A stretch of 25,000 nt of DNA, taken from positions 520,001 through 545,000 of the forward strand of contig WPIO01000092.1 of assembly GCA_009760855.2 (NCBI GenBank), read 5' to 3'. Source of the stretch: Cristatella mucedo (taxonomy: Eukaryota > Bryozoa > Phylactolaemata > Cristatellidae). Positions within the stretch are counted from its first letter, which is position 1. Every line of letters begins with the position of its first letter. The position numbers and the translations under genes were made by a program. Positions 9,139 through 19,691 of the stretch are shown piece after piece. The notes under the pieces were generated by a model. The model saw nothing but the letters and a program-made list of their open reading frames with translations, did no database searches and was not told the DNA's origin.

Positions 9139-9402
9139 CCTCTCTATCTGTAACTCCACCCAGCCACAAGGACCAGGTTGGCTTGACGCAAGAGAGTTTT
9201 CTACAGTGCACTCAAAGTCTGAGCGGCTTTCGATACGCACGTTTGGTAGCCAACAGACTTCCTTTCAAGCAACAAAGAGAAAGTGAGAGTGCACAGCCGA
9301 GTCCGGGAGGGGAGAGGCAGTCGAAGAAGTAAGTAGCACGGAAGCAGCAGCCCAGGACGTCTGGAAAGAATGTGCCACAGGTTTCAGCAGAAGGAATGTG
9401 CC
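9139..9402 (-). mobile_element. LINE-II copy b: 3' UTR fragment
   Basis: On the minus strand this parallels LINE-II copy a from just after its LWNSLP block to the end. Shared landmarks in order are CACTTTCTCTTTGTT, GTTGGCTACC, GAAAGCCGCT, TTTGAGTGCACT and GTGGAGTTACAGA. It diverges by many substitutions and indels, so it is an older copy. The tail runs into AGATAGAGAGG, a short GA-like end. Confidence 0.75.
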
Positions 9403-9502
9403 TGGCCGGCAAGCCTTTCTAAGCCCACTGGACAGTACGGCTGAAACTAGCCAAGGAAAACTAGAGGTTTAGCCGTTTAAGCTGATCGAAAGTAGTACTG
9501 GC

Positions 9503-9503
<1 letters not shown>
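9403..9503. other. Unclassified spacer
   Basis: Unique sequence between a LINE-II fragment and the CAG tract. No signal seen. Confidence 0.4.

Positions 9504-9592
<89 letters not shown>
9504..9592 (+). repeat. (CAG)n trinucleotide repeat, about 29 units, one interruption
   Basis: CAG units run from about 9504 and are broken once by CGG near 9550. The minus-strand frame through it gives poly-Cys and the others poly-Gln, poly-Ser or poly-Ala. No surrounding coding evidence supports translation. CTG/CCG-rich sequence right after it (9597-9625) is partly complementary and could fold back. Confidence 0.95.
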
Positions 9593-9625
9593 CTCTTGCC
9601 TGCTCCTGCTGCCGCTGCCAGTGGC

Positions 9626-10066
9626 TACTTTCGCCATGGCTGCTGTGCCTGGCTACCGGCATACTGTAGCTAGCTGCTGTTGAACCTTGGCTGCTACACT
9701 CGGGGTGTCGGCCCACAGTCGGCTCTGCAGGAATCCAATTACTGGCAAGTTCTCTTGTCAGCAGGTGACCAATTGCACGGCGGCAATGAGTTAACTGACT
9801 GCCGGCTGCTGCCAAACTGTGAAGGTGGGAGCCCTTCGTCAGGCACCACGTGTGGACTGGCTGCATTTAAGGATGGATGGATGGATCAGAGTTAAAAAGC
9901 ACATTACCATTCTCTTTATTCAAGGGAAGGGGGTGGGGTCGGGTCGGGTGAGTGGGCAGGCAGTGGCTAAGAGTGCACGATTGCGTTTGCTTCGCTGCCG
10001 GCCTCGGACGGCTGTTTCTTCTCTTTCCAACACGGCCACTAGCTCTTCTCTTTAATTTATTTGTAT
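9626..10066. other. Gap: no recognised feature
   Basis: Unique sequence with a short GGAT run near 9870-9886 and a GGGTCG-rich stretch near 9930-9950. No coding or repeat-family signal. Confidence 0.5.
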
Positions 10067-10094
10067 TCTCTCTCTCTCTCTCTCTCTCTCTCTT
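10067..10094 (+). repeat. Short (CT)n microsatellite with degenerate continuation
   Basis: A 28-bp CT run, followed to about 10175 by pyrimidine-rich sequence that looks like a decayed extension. Confidence 0.95.
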
Positions 10095-10175
10095 GTCTCT
10101 TTCCTTTTCTTGTCTCATCATCTCTTTTTCTCCCACTCTCTCATTCTTCTCTCCCCCTCTGTTTCCCACGTCTCT

Positions 10176-12340
10176 CTCACCCTATCTCGAGATCTATTCA
10201 TCACGTATATACCTGGAATTAATAAGCTCTGCGGGCCTCCTTCAATCCGACGCACTGAGGCAGGTGTGAACAGCCGCAGTTGCTCCTTTGTCGGGCGATC
10301 GCAGGCAGCAGTCTGCAACAAGTCTGAGCTCGCGACTGAATGGCCAGCCGAAACTGAGGCCAGGAGCAGCCAGGACGGCATTCCGAGCGGTCCAGCAGCC
10401 GTGCTGCGGAGCCTCGGGCCATTCAGTGCTGCGGTGGCTCGAGGCAGAAAGTGGCTCAGCACGCTTGCTTGGGGCTTGCTGGGTCGGGGTTGGGGGGACT
10501 TTGGTCGAGCTAGCCGCCCAGGATGTTCTCAGCCCACTCACTTTGATGTCCTAGATGTTCTAGCTATGACATCGCAGTCAGTGCCAGTGGCGGTTCAGCA
10601 GCTAGTGGCAGGTGACTCGCCGACCTCCTCTGACGGCAGTTGAGTGGCTAAAGTTTCGTCTGCACCGGCGAACGCTTGGACTTGGGACACTGCCGCAGAA
10701 TTTCTCGAGTGCAAACCATCGTCGAACCAGCCACATCCACACTGGGTACAGTTAGAAGTCGAGACTAGCCTCGTTGTCGGGCTGTGACTGGTACATTCGC
10801 TTGGCAACAAGAGGGATATCAGAAGTGTGAAGGTCATAGGGTTTCTTGTTTCCCAGCAAGCGGAAATTGAGCAGATGACACGGATCTGCTGCTGCCTATA
10901 TACGCTTATATACAAGCTGTAAAAAGTCCAGCTACCATCCTTCTACCATCCTTCTACAGAACTCGTGCAGTCCAACGGACTGGTCTCCTCACACAACTTT
11001 ATGAAGGCTTTTTCGGGTCCTTTCCTGATTGGTCGGCTGCCTCGGAACTCTCCGGATCTACCAGCAAGGAGTAGACCGCCCGGCTAATTCCTCGAACCAC
11101 CGGGAAGAAAAGAAAGACCACAGGGAAACAACCGCAAATGGGGCAACCTAATGCTTAGGCATGCGATTTCGGCTTTCCTTCGAGCACGGCTAGCATTTCC
11201 GAGCAGTGGCACAGGGGGAGGAACCCAGGATCAAGCCTTGTCGGGGGGGGGGTGGGTAGGCCCAGGTGGGGGAAGGGGCCGCCCCATCTTGCCTGGGGTG
11301 GCCAAGCATAAGACAAGGAGAATGACCAGCTTAATCATCCTTTTCATCGGGCCCGACGAACCTGCAAATTGTGTCATAGCTTGTGACAAAATAAAGCCAG
11401 CAGCAGCTGCCACTGTCCCCCCCCCCACTGATCTCCAGACAGAGCCCGTCCGGTCTGCCACCTGGCTCTCAGTGGGGGAGGGAAGGAGGGCAGGTGGGTG
11501 TGCTGCTTTTTCGGAAGGAGGAGCGCCCAGGGAGCTGGGCCTTTTGATGACTAGTGCTCGGCCTCATGGCCACCTTAACCTTCGAGGCAGCACCAAATCG
11601 GTGGAGGACCCCCCCACCACGGCAGTGGTGAGCCTCTGCCTCCTGTCCATTCGTTCTCCCCATTGCAGTTGGCCAAAACAGCACAAAACAATTGATGGCA
11701 CACAAAAAAGCCAGGAATCCAAAGGGATCCACGCAGGCAGCTGCTCTTCCACACATCAGGCAGCATTGTCGTTCGGGGTGACCAGAAACTTGACCTCATC
11801 ACTTAGTCATAAGCATAGCAACTAAAATAAAAATGGTTCCCTTTGATATCCGGCCGTCCTAGTACAATGAGACTGTACCAGGTGGGACAATAAGAGCCCA
11901 GTCGATTGTCGACCTCAGATGTTCAATGTCACCGCAGGCAGATCCATCTAGCACTGACTGGTTTCTGCAAGTCATCGGCTGGGCATGTGGGCGATAATGC
12001 GTTCACCATGTGCCAGTCATCTGCGGTTAACCATATGCCAGCCATCTACCAGATGCATGTGCAGCAGCCATGCTGGGACTGTTGGCAATTGAGGGTGCCG
12101 GCTTGGGCATCGAGCTTTGCCTCACTTGCCAGTAGCAGCAGCAGCAGCATCCTGTCGGGCGGCGCCATCAGCCACTGCAGGTGCATCAGCTTGCTATTGC
12201 CCATCCGTGCTCGTGTGGTTGCCAGCATCTGGAGCTGCTGGCAACCGAAAGTAACCGGAAAGTGACATTCGAACCAGCCGAGCAGGATTGAGTTGGGACG
12301 AACAGCTGGCTCCTCTGTCTCCCACTTTCTCCCCTACCCT
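10176..12340. other. Gap: GC-rich unique sequence with several unassigned open frames
   Basis: Frames of 100-224 codons exist on both strands (for example plus 11151-11825 and plus 10110-10643), but none has a recognisable motif and several overlap head to tail. G and C runs (about 11242-11251, 11417-11426) and a short 11-bp duplication ACCATCCTTCT at about 10936-10957 are present. I cannot tell coding from non-coding here. Confidence 0.4.
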
Positions 12341-12347
12341 ACGAAGC

Positions 12348-12576
12348 ACGGCCTATTGTCAAGAGCTGAGAGTGCCCGGTGCGAGTGGGGCCGTGAGCTG
12401 TGGTGAGCCGGTGCCGGCGCCAATGCTCGATTGCATCCCGCTGGCACCACCACCACCACCACCACGGCGGCAGCTCACTCAGCGGGCGCCTGTGGTGGGC
12501 CCATCGCTCGCTGCCACACGTGCCCCACTTGCAGATCGGCTTCTGCAGCAGATCCGCCAAGAAATGAAGGTTCTAA
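12348..12576 (+). CDS. Candidate exon: proline-rich segment with WH2-like end
   Basis: A clear pyrimidine tract at 12308-12340 (CTCCCACTTTCTCCCC) ends in an AG at 12345-12346, which fits a splice acceptor. The following plus frame reads through a six-proline run (LAPPPPPPRRQL) to PLADRLLQQIRQEMK. The last block resembles the helix of a WH2 actin-binding motif (LLxxIRxG), which in WASP-like proteins follows proline-rich sequence. The usual Gly and the LKKV end are not present. If the exon ends near AAATGAAG before GTTCTA (12577) the rest could be in another exon, but that donor is weak. Alternatively the frame is chance, with the proline run from a CCA repeat. Low confidence. Confidence 0.22.
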
Positions 12577-12859
12577 GCCTGAGGCTAGTTTAGGCCTAGC
12601 TGACAAGCCTAAGGGATTAGGATTCGAGAACTTGGCCGAGGAAAGTCATGGATGACAAAAGGTAGAGGGCCCATGTTTTTGCACGATTTCCCTCATCGGT
12701 TGGTTGCAGGTGCTAGGTACTGACAAAAGAAGTACACGAAGAAGACGCACTACGACCTAAAAGGGCAGGCGTTGAAACACGATCATGAGACCAGCCCAAG
12801 TCAGCCGTCCATTAGCAGTCAAGTTTGGCAATCCGAGGGCAAGCAACTAAATATAACAA
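12577..12859. other. Gap: no recognised feature
   Basis: Unique sequence leading to SINE-B copy 2. No signal. Confidence 0.4.
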
Positions 12860-12996
12860 AATATTTAATTCATTTGTACAGCGCCCTAAGAGAACTTAAT
12901 TTCTACTCAGGAGCTTCACATACGCCACGGGGCTCGAGCCCAAGACCTCAGCCAGACCTTAGTCGGGGCGAGCACCTTAACCACTGGACCAAACCA
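12860..12996 (-). mobile_element. SINE-B copy 2, best-preserved tRNA head
   Basis: On the minus strand, box A is TGGTCCAGTGG (12981-12991), matching TRGYNNARNNG, and box B is GGCTCGAGCCC (12931-12941). The tail reads AATTAAGTTCTCTTAGGGC, then GCTGTACAAATGAATTAAAT. This copy best shows the composite build: a pol III tRNA-like promoter joined to a LINE-I-type 3' end. Confidence 0.85.
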
Positions 12997-15208
12997 GCAA
13001 GAACAGATCTAGTACATGATGTTCGAAAATTGAGTTTTCTGCCAGCACCTAATGCCACTAGAATTAGGCAGCTAGAGACTCATTGGCAAAGTGGCGACTC
13101 ATTGCCTGCCGTAAGGGGGGTGAGTGATGGTCTCAAAACAGTAACCTGCCAGGTACCCAACCCACGTTCCAGGGCGATGCTGACACGAGCTGCATGAAAC
13201 AGTTCTCATAAATGTTGGTAGGTGGATCGAAAAAAGTAAATGCGGCAAAAATCTGCCTTAAATTCGAGTGCTAATGCCAAAATCTCGCAGGGTTATCTAA
13301 AAGCGATGGTCCAAAGACCTGGTGCAGACAGATAGCCGTGTAACCTATATGCTCATTATCACCCAACAGCACTCAATAATGCTTGCAATGGCCAGTGATC
13401 CACACGCCATTTGCAGGCCTCGTACTAAGTGCATAAGGGTACTGCCAACAGGCTCGATCTTGCCATGATTTTGAGGTCGCATGGTAGATACTATGATATG
13501 ATGACACTATATAATAACGTCACCTTCAAAATCTGAGAACAATTTTGCCTCTATGCCCAGGACTAAGCCAAGAGGGCGTGCTCGCAGATCAACTGTACTG
13601 CCAGATAAAGAAACGTCTAAGCGATAGCAAGGAGGGCATTAGCAGTTAGCTCCACATCCCAAGACGATCGATTGTAACAGACAACCCAGCACAGCACAGC
13701 ACAAGAGTCACCAGCCACCCTCACACGGCCAAAGATCACAGCGAATACACTATGGCGTTATTGAGCTTTGTCGTAAACGTGACATATTTAAGGCAATCTA
13801 AATAGCGACGAGTCATCGGATAGGCTGCCGTGTCAAACGACGGTGAGGTGAACTAGCCGCGACCCGTAGGCACTCACTCATCGCCAAACGAAAGCTTCCT
13901 CGTGCCTCCGAGCAAGCTGGAGATAGGGCCTTGCTATAGTGATATAGTCCAGGATCAGCAGTGACAGGAAACCGCCTTCAAGTTGCAAAGACCACCGCGC
14001 TTACCTGAGACGCAGCGTCTGGAAGATAATGGTCCAAGACGCATGTGGCCGTTTACCCAACAAGCTACGGCTACTGAGAGATAGTAAATGCCCGGGCATT
14101 TTCAAAGGAGTGGTAGTGTTAACAAGCGATGAAAGCAGCCAGCGCCAAGCAGCACAGAATTCTAGATACGAATAATCAAGACTGAGCTCGATATAACCTC
14201 CGAATCTTAGGCAGGGAAAGAGCTCGAAACGCAGCTCACAGCGAAACTGCCCCGAACATTGTCGATACTAACCGTCGAGATTCAGTATTCAAAGATCTCC
14301 GACAACGCAGATGCGACTGCAGCTGGGGGTGAAACACAAACTGTAGTGCAGTGTCGTGGGACGAGCTTTTATTTGCAACGGCAGTCACAGCACCGATAGC
14401 AGGGATGGCGGACTGTGGTGCAACTTATCTGCCAGCTAAGACTAGCATTGCGCCACCGCTCGAAATCAAGGTCAAGGTATGTAAACACGTCGATGGGCGT
14501 GAGGGCTCGGCTGTTTAATACATGAGCGTGTTCTATTTTGGCTGGGGGGGGGGGGCTAATCGCCCACCAGTCTACTAAAATGCACACTCCGTCGTACGAT
14601 CATTGAGCTCATCCATTTGTCTTTAGAGGACGTGCAAGGTAGCCCGAGTAGCTCTCATATGGATGTAAACGGTGGAGTGTAGCGGTTTCCGGACAGAACT
14701 AGGCGGCCGACACAGCGCCTGATGTGGAGCTGGGAACAGTTCTAGACCCAGCCACCGCGCGACGAATACCACTGCCGCTGCGGGCCTTGAAATCACGGCT
14801 AGAGACTTGCAGGTGCTGAGCCAATGCACGCAGGTATGCTGACAGTTAGTGGAACGTTGCTGCAACCGCAGAGCGCTCATACCTTAAGATAGCTAGTCCG
14901 CGACGTGATGGCAGAGAAGTATATTGGACAGCTGCACAGCGCTACAGGCTTCCAGTAGCAGCTGTAGCGTACAGCAGCTCTCGTAGTGGGTCGCCCAGAG
15001 CACCGCGGAACTGCCGACCGGCTCGAAGCCTCGGGGCAACTGCCGCCTGGCTAAACGCCTTGAGCACAACTGCTCATCTGCTGGAGCGAAGGTACCTGAA
15101 TAGTATTACGTGGTTTCGGCTCTTAAGTCACCTAACAGCCGGTTCAATATAGCTCGAAAAGCCTGCCGGGATATGCCACAAGCGTGGGGCTCGAATACTC
15201 GGACGCTC
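12997..15208. other. Gap: 2.2 kb without recognised gene or repeat
   Basis: No frame here is long or motif-bearing. It has a G run at about 14544-14554, CAGCACAGCACAGCACA at about 13689-13705, and an AATAAA-like hexamer on the minus strand near 14366-14371 overlapping the stop of a 72-codon frame. None of these is enough for a call. It is the longest quiet part of the window. Confidence 0.5.
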
Positions 15209-15214
15209 GAGTTT
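15209..15214 (-). repeat. Possible target-site duplication of LINE-I copy c (3' side)
   Basis: GAGTTT directly abuts the (AAT)n end of the LINE and recurs at 16289-16294, where LINE similarity stops. Six bases is short, so this is suggestive only. Confidence 0.45.
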
Positions 15215-16288
15215 AATAATAATAATAATAATAATGCACTTGATGAAGCGCCCTCAGAGAACTCAATCCCTTTCTAGGCGCTTCAAATTTGCTGCAAAGG
15301 GAAATGCAATTGAATGGTAAGTAATATCATGCTTGATAAACAAACAAAATGAATAGCACGGTTAGGGGTAACGTGCACAGGGTCAGCATGCAAATGTGGT
15401 TAGTGGCAGTATGCACAGTGTCAGCACGCATAAGCACATCAAGGAAGAATCACAGGGACCCACTCAATGCTGTCCTAAATAGGTGTGCTTTTAAGTTCTT
15501 TTTAAATGTGGTCAAGTCAGGGGATGTCCTGACGCAAGTCGGGAGGGAGTTCCAGGCTTTGGGAGCATACGAACTAAATGCACGGTCTCCAAAGGATTTG
15601 AGGTTTGTACGAGGTATTGGTAGACTGTTGGATTCCGAAAAGCGGGTGGTACGCTGCTTGGCCTGACGGGGGAGTAGATCTGAGAGATAGGCTAGAGCGA
15701 AAGAATGAAGTGACCTAAAAGTGAGCGACAAAACCTTGAAGTCGATCCGTTGCTTGACTGGTAGCCAGTGCAGGTCGGCGAGAAGTGGTGTAATGTGGCA
15801 ACTGCGACGTTCACGACAGACAAGCCTGGCGGAGTTTTGCACCATCAGCAATCGGCTGATTTCACATGCCGGTAGGCCAGTAAGCAGTGAGTTGCAGAAG
15901 TCAAGACAGGATGTCACAAATGCATGGACCAACTTAGACGTGGTATCCTTATCTAAACAAGCCCGAATTTTAGCAATGTTATGTAGCTGAAAGTAGGCAG
16001 ATTTTACGGTGGAGCTGATGGGGTCGTCTAACGAAAGGTCGCTTTGGAACATGACACCTAGATTTCGAGCTGATTCAACTGGAGATATGCTGGCAGAGCC
16101 AATTTTGAGAGTCAGCCTTTCCAATTTCTGAATTACACTGGGTTTGCCCATAACTAGTAAGTTAGTTTTATCATCGTTTAGTTTTAGAGAATTTGCTGCC
16201 ATCCATGTGCGGATGACATCAATGCATGCTGCAAGTGAGTTGAGAGAATTTGAGGTGCTCGACGGCTGGGAGGGATCAAAGCAAAGGG
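15215..16288 (-). mobile_element. LINE-I copy c: 1.07 kb 5'-truncated L2/CR1-type LINE
   Basis: This is the best-preserved LINE in the window. On the minus strand it holds about 280 codons of the end of the RT ORF, a 235-bp 3' UTR with the two diverged tandem units, the family tail and an (ATT)n end (15215-15235 on the plus strand as AAT). Its 5' end falls just after where the YADD catalytic box of the RT should lie, so it cannot retrotranspose itself. The intact reading frame suggests a young insertion compared with copy a. Confidence 0.9.
15450..16288 (-). pseudogene. C-terminal part of L2/CR1-type reverse transcriptase ORF
   Basis: The minus-strand frame continues to an ATG at 16391, but residues 1-34 of that 313-residue frame are flanking DNA, not LINE. 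The LINE part starts near PLCFDPSQPSS. Family blocks follow in order: SLKLNDDKTNLLVMG (residues 68-82), NLGVMFQSDLSLDD (110-123), FVTSCLDFCNSLLTGLP (158-174), HITPLLADLHWLPVKQRIDF (199-218) and SFGDRAFSSYAPKAWNSLP (266-284). It ends FKKNLKAHLF. In intact elements this segment follows the RT palm and its YADD motif. The palm, the endonuclease and any ORF1 are missing. No frameshift or internal stop is present over 280 codons. Product if translated: no enzyme activity expected. Confidence 0.9.
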
Positions 16289-16394
16289 GAGTTTCATACA
16301 TTTTCCTTGAGTGCGCCGTTTTGCCACCAGAGAACTTCTGATTTTTGCTTTTATCAAATCGCCGAACTAGAAAGTGACAAAGGAACCACACTCG
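16289..16394. other. Short spacer between two LINE-I copies, with possible right target-site duplication
   Basis: GAGTTT at 16289-16294 matches 15209-15214. The rest is unique sequence that supplies the misleading N-terminal residues of the long minus frame. Confidence 0.4.
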
Positions 16395-16482
16395 TGCTTC
16401 CCTTGCAGCAAATGTAAAGTGCCTAGCGAGAGACTGGGTTCTCTGAACGGGGCTATATCAAATGTTTAATTATTATTATTAT
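16395..16482 (+). mobile_element. LINE-I copy d: 3' tail only
   Basis: CCCTTGCAGCAAATGTAAAG followed by GTGCCTAGCGAGAGA and an ATTATTATT end matches the last 90 bp of LINE-I, with more substitutions than copies b and c. It lies head to head with copy c. It is a separate older insertion, because copy c has its own complete tail at the other end. Confidence 0.85.
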
Positions 16483-16521
16483 GCAGGTATTTCCGTCTGT
16501 ATCTTTACAAAGCCGCCTAAA

Positions 16522-16590
16522 CTACGTGGAGTTTCGCCTTAGAGTTTTCTCTTGCGCACTCACAATCTAAGCGGCTTTCGGTGCTTGTGC
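16522..16590 (-). mobile_element. LINE-II copy c: short tail fragment
   Basis: On the minus strand, CCGAAAGCCGCTTAGATTGT then GAGTGCGC, AAAACTCT and a GAAACTCCACG end follow the same order as the tail of LINE-II copy a. About 70 bp remain. Confidence 0.65.
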
Positions 16591-16604
16591 AAGACCCGCC
16601 AAAA

Positions 16605-16768
16605 AAGGATAGCTGATTTAACAGCCCATCGTTTATCTAACGGCAGAAGATCCTCACGGGTATCACCACCTCTTGCAGTGGCCAATGAAAATAAGTCCAC
16701 TGCTGGACTCAAACCCGCAGCAGCACGGGTCGTGAGAACGGGAGTGTTACCTCCAGGGTCTTAGCTCA
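16605..16768 (-). mobile_element. SINE-A copy 6
   Basis: On the minus strand, box B is GGTTTGAGTCC (16705-16715), identical to that of copy 1. Box A is degenerate (AGACCCTGGAG). The body ends GATGGGCTGTTAAATCAGCT and then T-rich sequence. It lies directly beside a LINE-II fragment. Confidence 0.7.
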
Positions 16769-16827
16769 GAGGCAAGGCTTAGCTTCCCCCATATGTGACT
16801 GGCACCACAATTCTGGTAACGACGTCG

Positions 16828-16916
16828 CCTCTCTCTCCCTTTTTTCCCTCCCTCTTTCTCTCTCTCTCTCTCTCTCCCCATCTCCCTCTCTCCCCATCTC
16901 CCTCTCTCTCTCTCCC

Positions 16917-16982
<66 letters not shown>

Positions 16983-16983
16983 T

Positions 16984-17020
<37 letters not shown>

Positions 17021-17033
17021 CATCTCCCTCTCT

Positions 17034-17068
<35 letters not shown>

Positions 17069-17076
17069 CCTCTCCC

Positions 17077-17111
<35 letters not shown>

Positions 17112-17143
17112 CCTCTCTCCCTCTCTCTCCCCTCTCTCTCCCT
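16828..17143 (+). repeat. Long interrupted (CT)n microsatellite
   Basis: About 315 bp of CT with CCCT, CCCCAT and CCCCCC interruptions. The block CCCCATCTCCCTCTCTC recurs several times, so local duplications shaped it. It precedes LINE-II copy d, much as the first GA tract precedes copy a. Confidence 0.97.
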
Positions 17144-17167
17144 GCCGACTCTAGCCCACCATTTCTA

Positions 17168-17272
17168 GGCGTGCTGTGCTGTACTGCTTCTTTGCTACTT
17201 ACTTTTACGTCTTTCTCTCGCCGTCAAAGCTGTGCTTATCACTTTTTCAGTTGAGATGAAGTCCGTTGCCAC
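17168..17272 (+). mobile_element. LINE-II copy d: diverged 3' UTR fragment
   Basis: TTTGCTACTTACTTTTACG, then TCTTTCTCTCGCCG, AGCTGTGCTTATCACTTTTT and GAGATGAAGTCCGTTGCC line up in order with copy b (read on its own strand) and copy a. Divergence is high, so the borders are approximate. Confidence 0.5.
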
Positions 17273-18118
17273 TGTTTTACATCAGGCTTTCACAAGCGCG
17301 ACTTTCGGAACCTGCATCAGGGCATGCAAACCTTTGGTTTCCCTTAGTTCAGATACAGTGGAAATAAGGTTGAATAGTGGCAGGTAAGAGCCTAATACAC
17401 GTTCGTTGGACGAACGGCTCTGTTCACTGTGTCTGCCTAGGTTAATCTGGTGATCGCTAATGTCGAGTGCGTCTAGACATTTGAGGTACTAGAAAACTGC
17501 TGTGTACAAGTTTATCTTAACACCGTTTACACGAATCTGTGTGAATTCAGGAGTCAAGAAAACCTAGGTTTAGAGCCAACTTAAATTTGAGACACAGGCT
17601 AGTGAGTGCAAACTTCCCTTTCTTAATCTACAGCAATTCGAATCCTCAAGCACACACAGTGCTTCGAAAAAATGTCTGTTTAAATTGATAGCCAACATAT
17701 TCAAAACTGAAATTCAAAATTTCAAAACACGTTCAGTCAACAACGGCGATGCCGATTTCTCAATGCCGATCTTATGATGTCGATGACGACAACCACTGCA
17801 CTTATCGAGTTCTTTAATTCGTGGGAAGAGCGACATAAAGGTGACAGCTGCGTTAGGTGCACTTGTAACTATAAGGGAAAGTATACACATCTGTGTGTAT
17901 CCACGCCTTCGGATATTTAAGGAGCCTCAACGGGCTGCAGTGCATTGGACATAGCTCCATTAAAACTAAAAAGTGGAAGTGAGCAAAGAAAGAGGTTTGT
18001 TGCATTCAACTGAGGCTACCGCCGAACCTAAGTTTCGAGACAGTAGTAAAAATGTATATTATATTACTTATGAACTTGGAGATAGTAGCCCAAGCCGGTG
18101 CTTATACGCAAGCTCTCT
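17273..18118. other. Gap: no recognised feature
   Basis: AT-richer unique sequence with no frame of note. A small inverted repeat ATACACA/TGTGTAT lies near 17883-17901. Confidence 0.5.
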
Positions 18119-18292
18119 GGCCGTGATAGCCCAGGAGGTAAGGTGCTCGCTCTTTTAGACCGAGCTCATGGTTCCGAATCCCGCAGTGGGTGATCCTTTA
18201 TTGCCAACTGCAAGCGGTGATGATTACCGTTAAGGCTCTTCTGCCGCTGGATAAAAGAGGTTTTTAAATCAGGTAATATTGTTTTTCTTTAT
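18119..18292 (+). mobile_element. SINE-A copy 3
   Basis: Box A is TAGCCCAGGAG (18127-18137), a full match to TRGYNNARNNG. Box B is present with one inserted C (GGTTCCGAATCC, 18170-18181). The body has GGGTGATCCTTTATTGCC and GCTCTTCTGCCGCTGGATAA, and the end is AGGTAATATTGTTTTTC. With copy 2 it defines the family consensus. Confidence 0.82.
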
Positions 18293-18898
18293 ATGAACTG
18301 CGATTCCTGCTTTCATCCTAGCCTTTAATTGATACAGTTTAGCTCGCTTGGAGGCCGGTACTATGTATCAGTCTTCCGCCACTGCATTCTTATTGAAAGG
18401 TATGCCGCTATTCAATTTAACAGGGACCAAAGAGCAAAACGAAATTGCACTTCATACACAGAATGGACCATACTGACGTGTTTCAAAGACCTCTTTTAAG
18501 ACTTACGTGGACTAACTGATTTTATTTTAACCATAGTTTTACACTGCGAAGTGCCTTCAATACTGCCCAGTTTTCTGATTAAAAGTATTCACTTGAGGTC
18601 GCCGAGCGATAAAAGGATCGCTGGGCCACGACAGCATGCTCAGGACTCCAAATTATTTCGCCTTTCGTGATGCAAGAGCCTAGTCAAAATCCTCCGGTAG
18701 CGATCGCTTATGCCGCATGCCCCAGCCATGAGAGAAAATATTTAGGGGACTGCCAGTAGCTCCGTGGATGGACGTCATAGCAGTCATTCGCATCACTGAT
18801 GGCTGCAGCTCGGTAGAAGCAGAAGCTCAGTCATTCCTCTCATCTCGCCTAGTAGAAGAAAAGTGAAGAAAAAATTGATCATTACTCTTGATATAAAC
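18293..18898. other. Gap: no recognised feature
   Basis: Unique sequence. A GATCGCTGGGCCACGAC stretch near 18617 faintly recalls the SINE-A body but has no pol III boxes. Confidence 0.45.
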
Positions 18899-19138
<240 letters not shown>

Positions 19139-19691
19139 TGTATCGTAAGCGATCCCGTGCAGCAGCCAGCGAACTCACTCTCGAGGCATTTTCGCACTAG
19201 CATGAGAAGGCCAACGCGAATTTCCGCGAGTGCACGCACGAACACATACACGAACGAACGCTCGTACAGGTATATCCGTGAACTCTCTATTGCTATTCTT
19301 GTTCCTTCTTTCGAAGGAATAGTCGTTGGACTGAGCCGCAGGTCTTTAGCAGTAAGAACAGGTATGTTGAATCCGCGACGTATATTTGCTTGAGTTAATA
19401 ATTATCTTGGTGCTCTTTGGTTTGCAAAGGAGTACTACTTATAGATGGCCGACGGCCGGAATGCCCTGTGCACAACCTGTGCACAAAGCACAACCGTGAA
19501 CATAAGGGTCAAAGTACGAAAAGATCGATTCTGTGCTGCAAGTTGCAGCAATTTTCGCTTGAGCTGTGAGCTGCCAGCTTCTGCTTCCCGTTTCGTAAAT
19601 AAATTCAGAGCCAAGCCTGCTGAAGACCTCTAAGCGCGAAGTATAATGCCGAAGCAAAGTTCTTTTTCAAAAAACCAGAGAGTAATATAAT
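19139..19691. other. Gap with weak splice-like signals
   Basis: No recognised protein. Good consensus matches occur at 19270 (CAG before GTATAT), 19316 (pyrimidine-rich sequence ending TTTCGAAG) and 19362 (ACAG before GTATGT). They would define a 47-nt intron and a 45-nt exon, but no homology backs them. Confidence 0.3.

Noticed and set aside
9477-9866. Minus frame with a poly-cysteine run
   Set aside because: Product of the CAG tract read in the TGC frame; nothing else in it looks like a protein.
11151-11825. 224-codon plus frame, longest outside LINE sequence
   Set aside because: Composition is uneven (Gly/Pro-rich start, Ser-rich end), no motif is seen and it overlaps other frames on the minus strand. 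Possible by chance in GC-rich DNA.
15349-15666. 105-codon plus frame
   Set aside because: It is the reverse strand of the LINE-I ORF end and 3' UTR.
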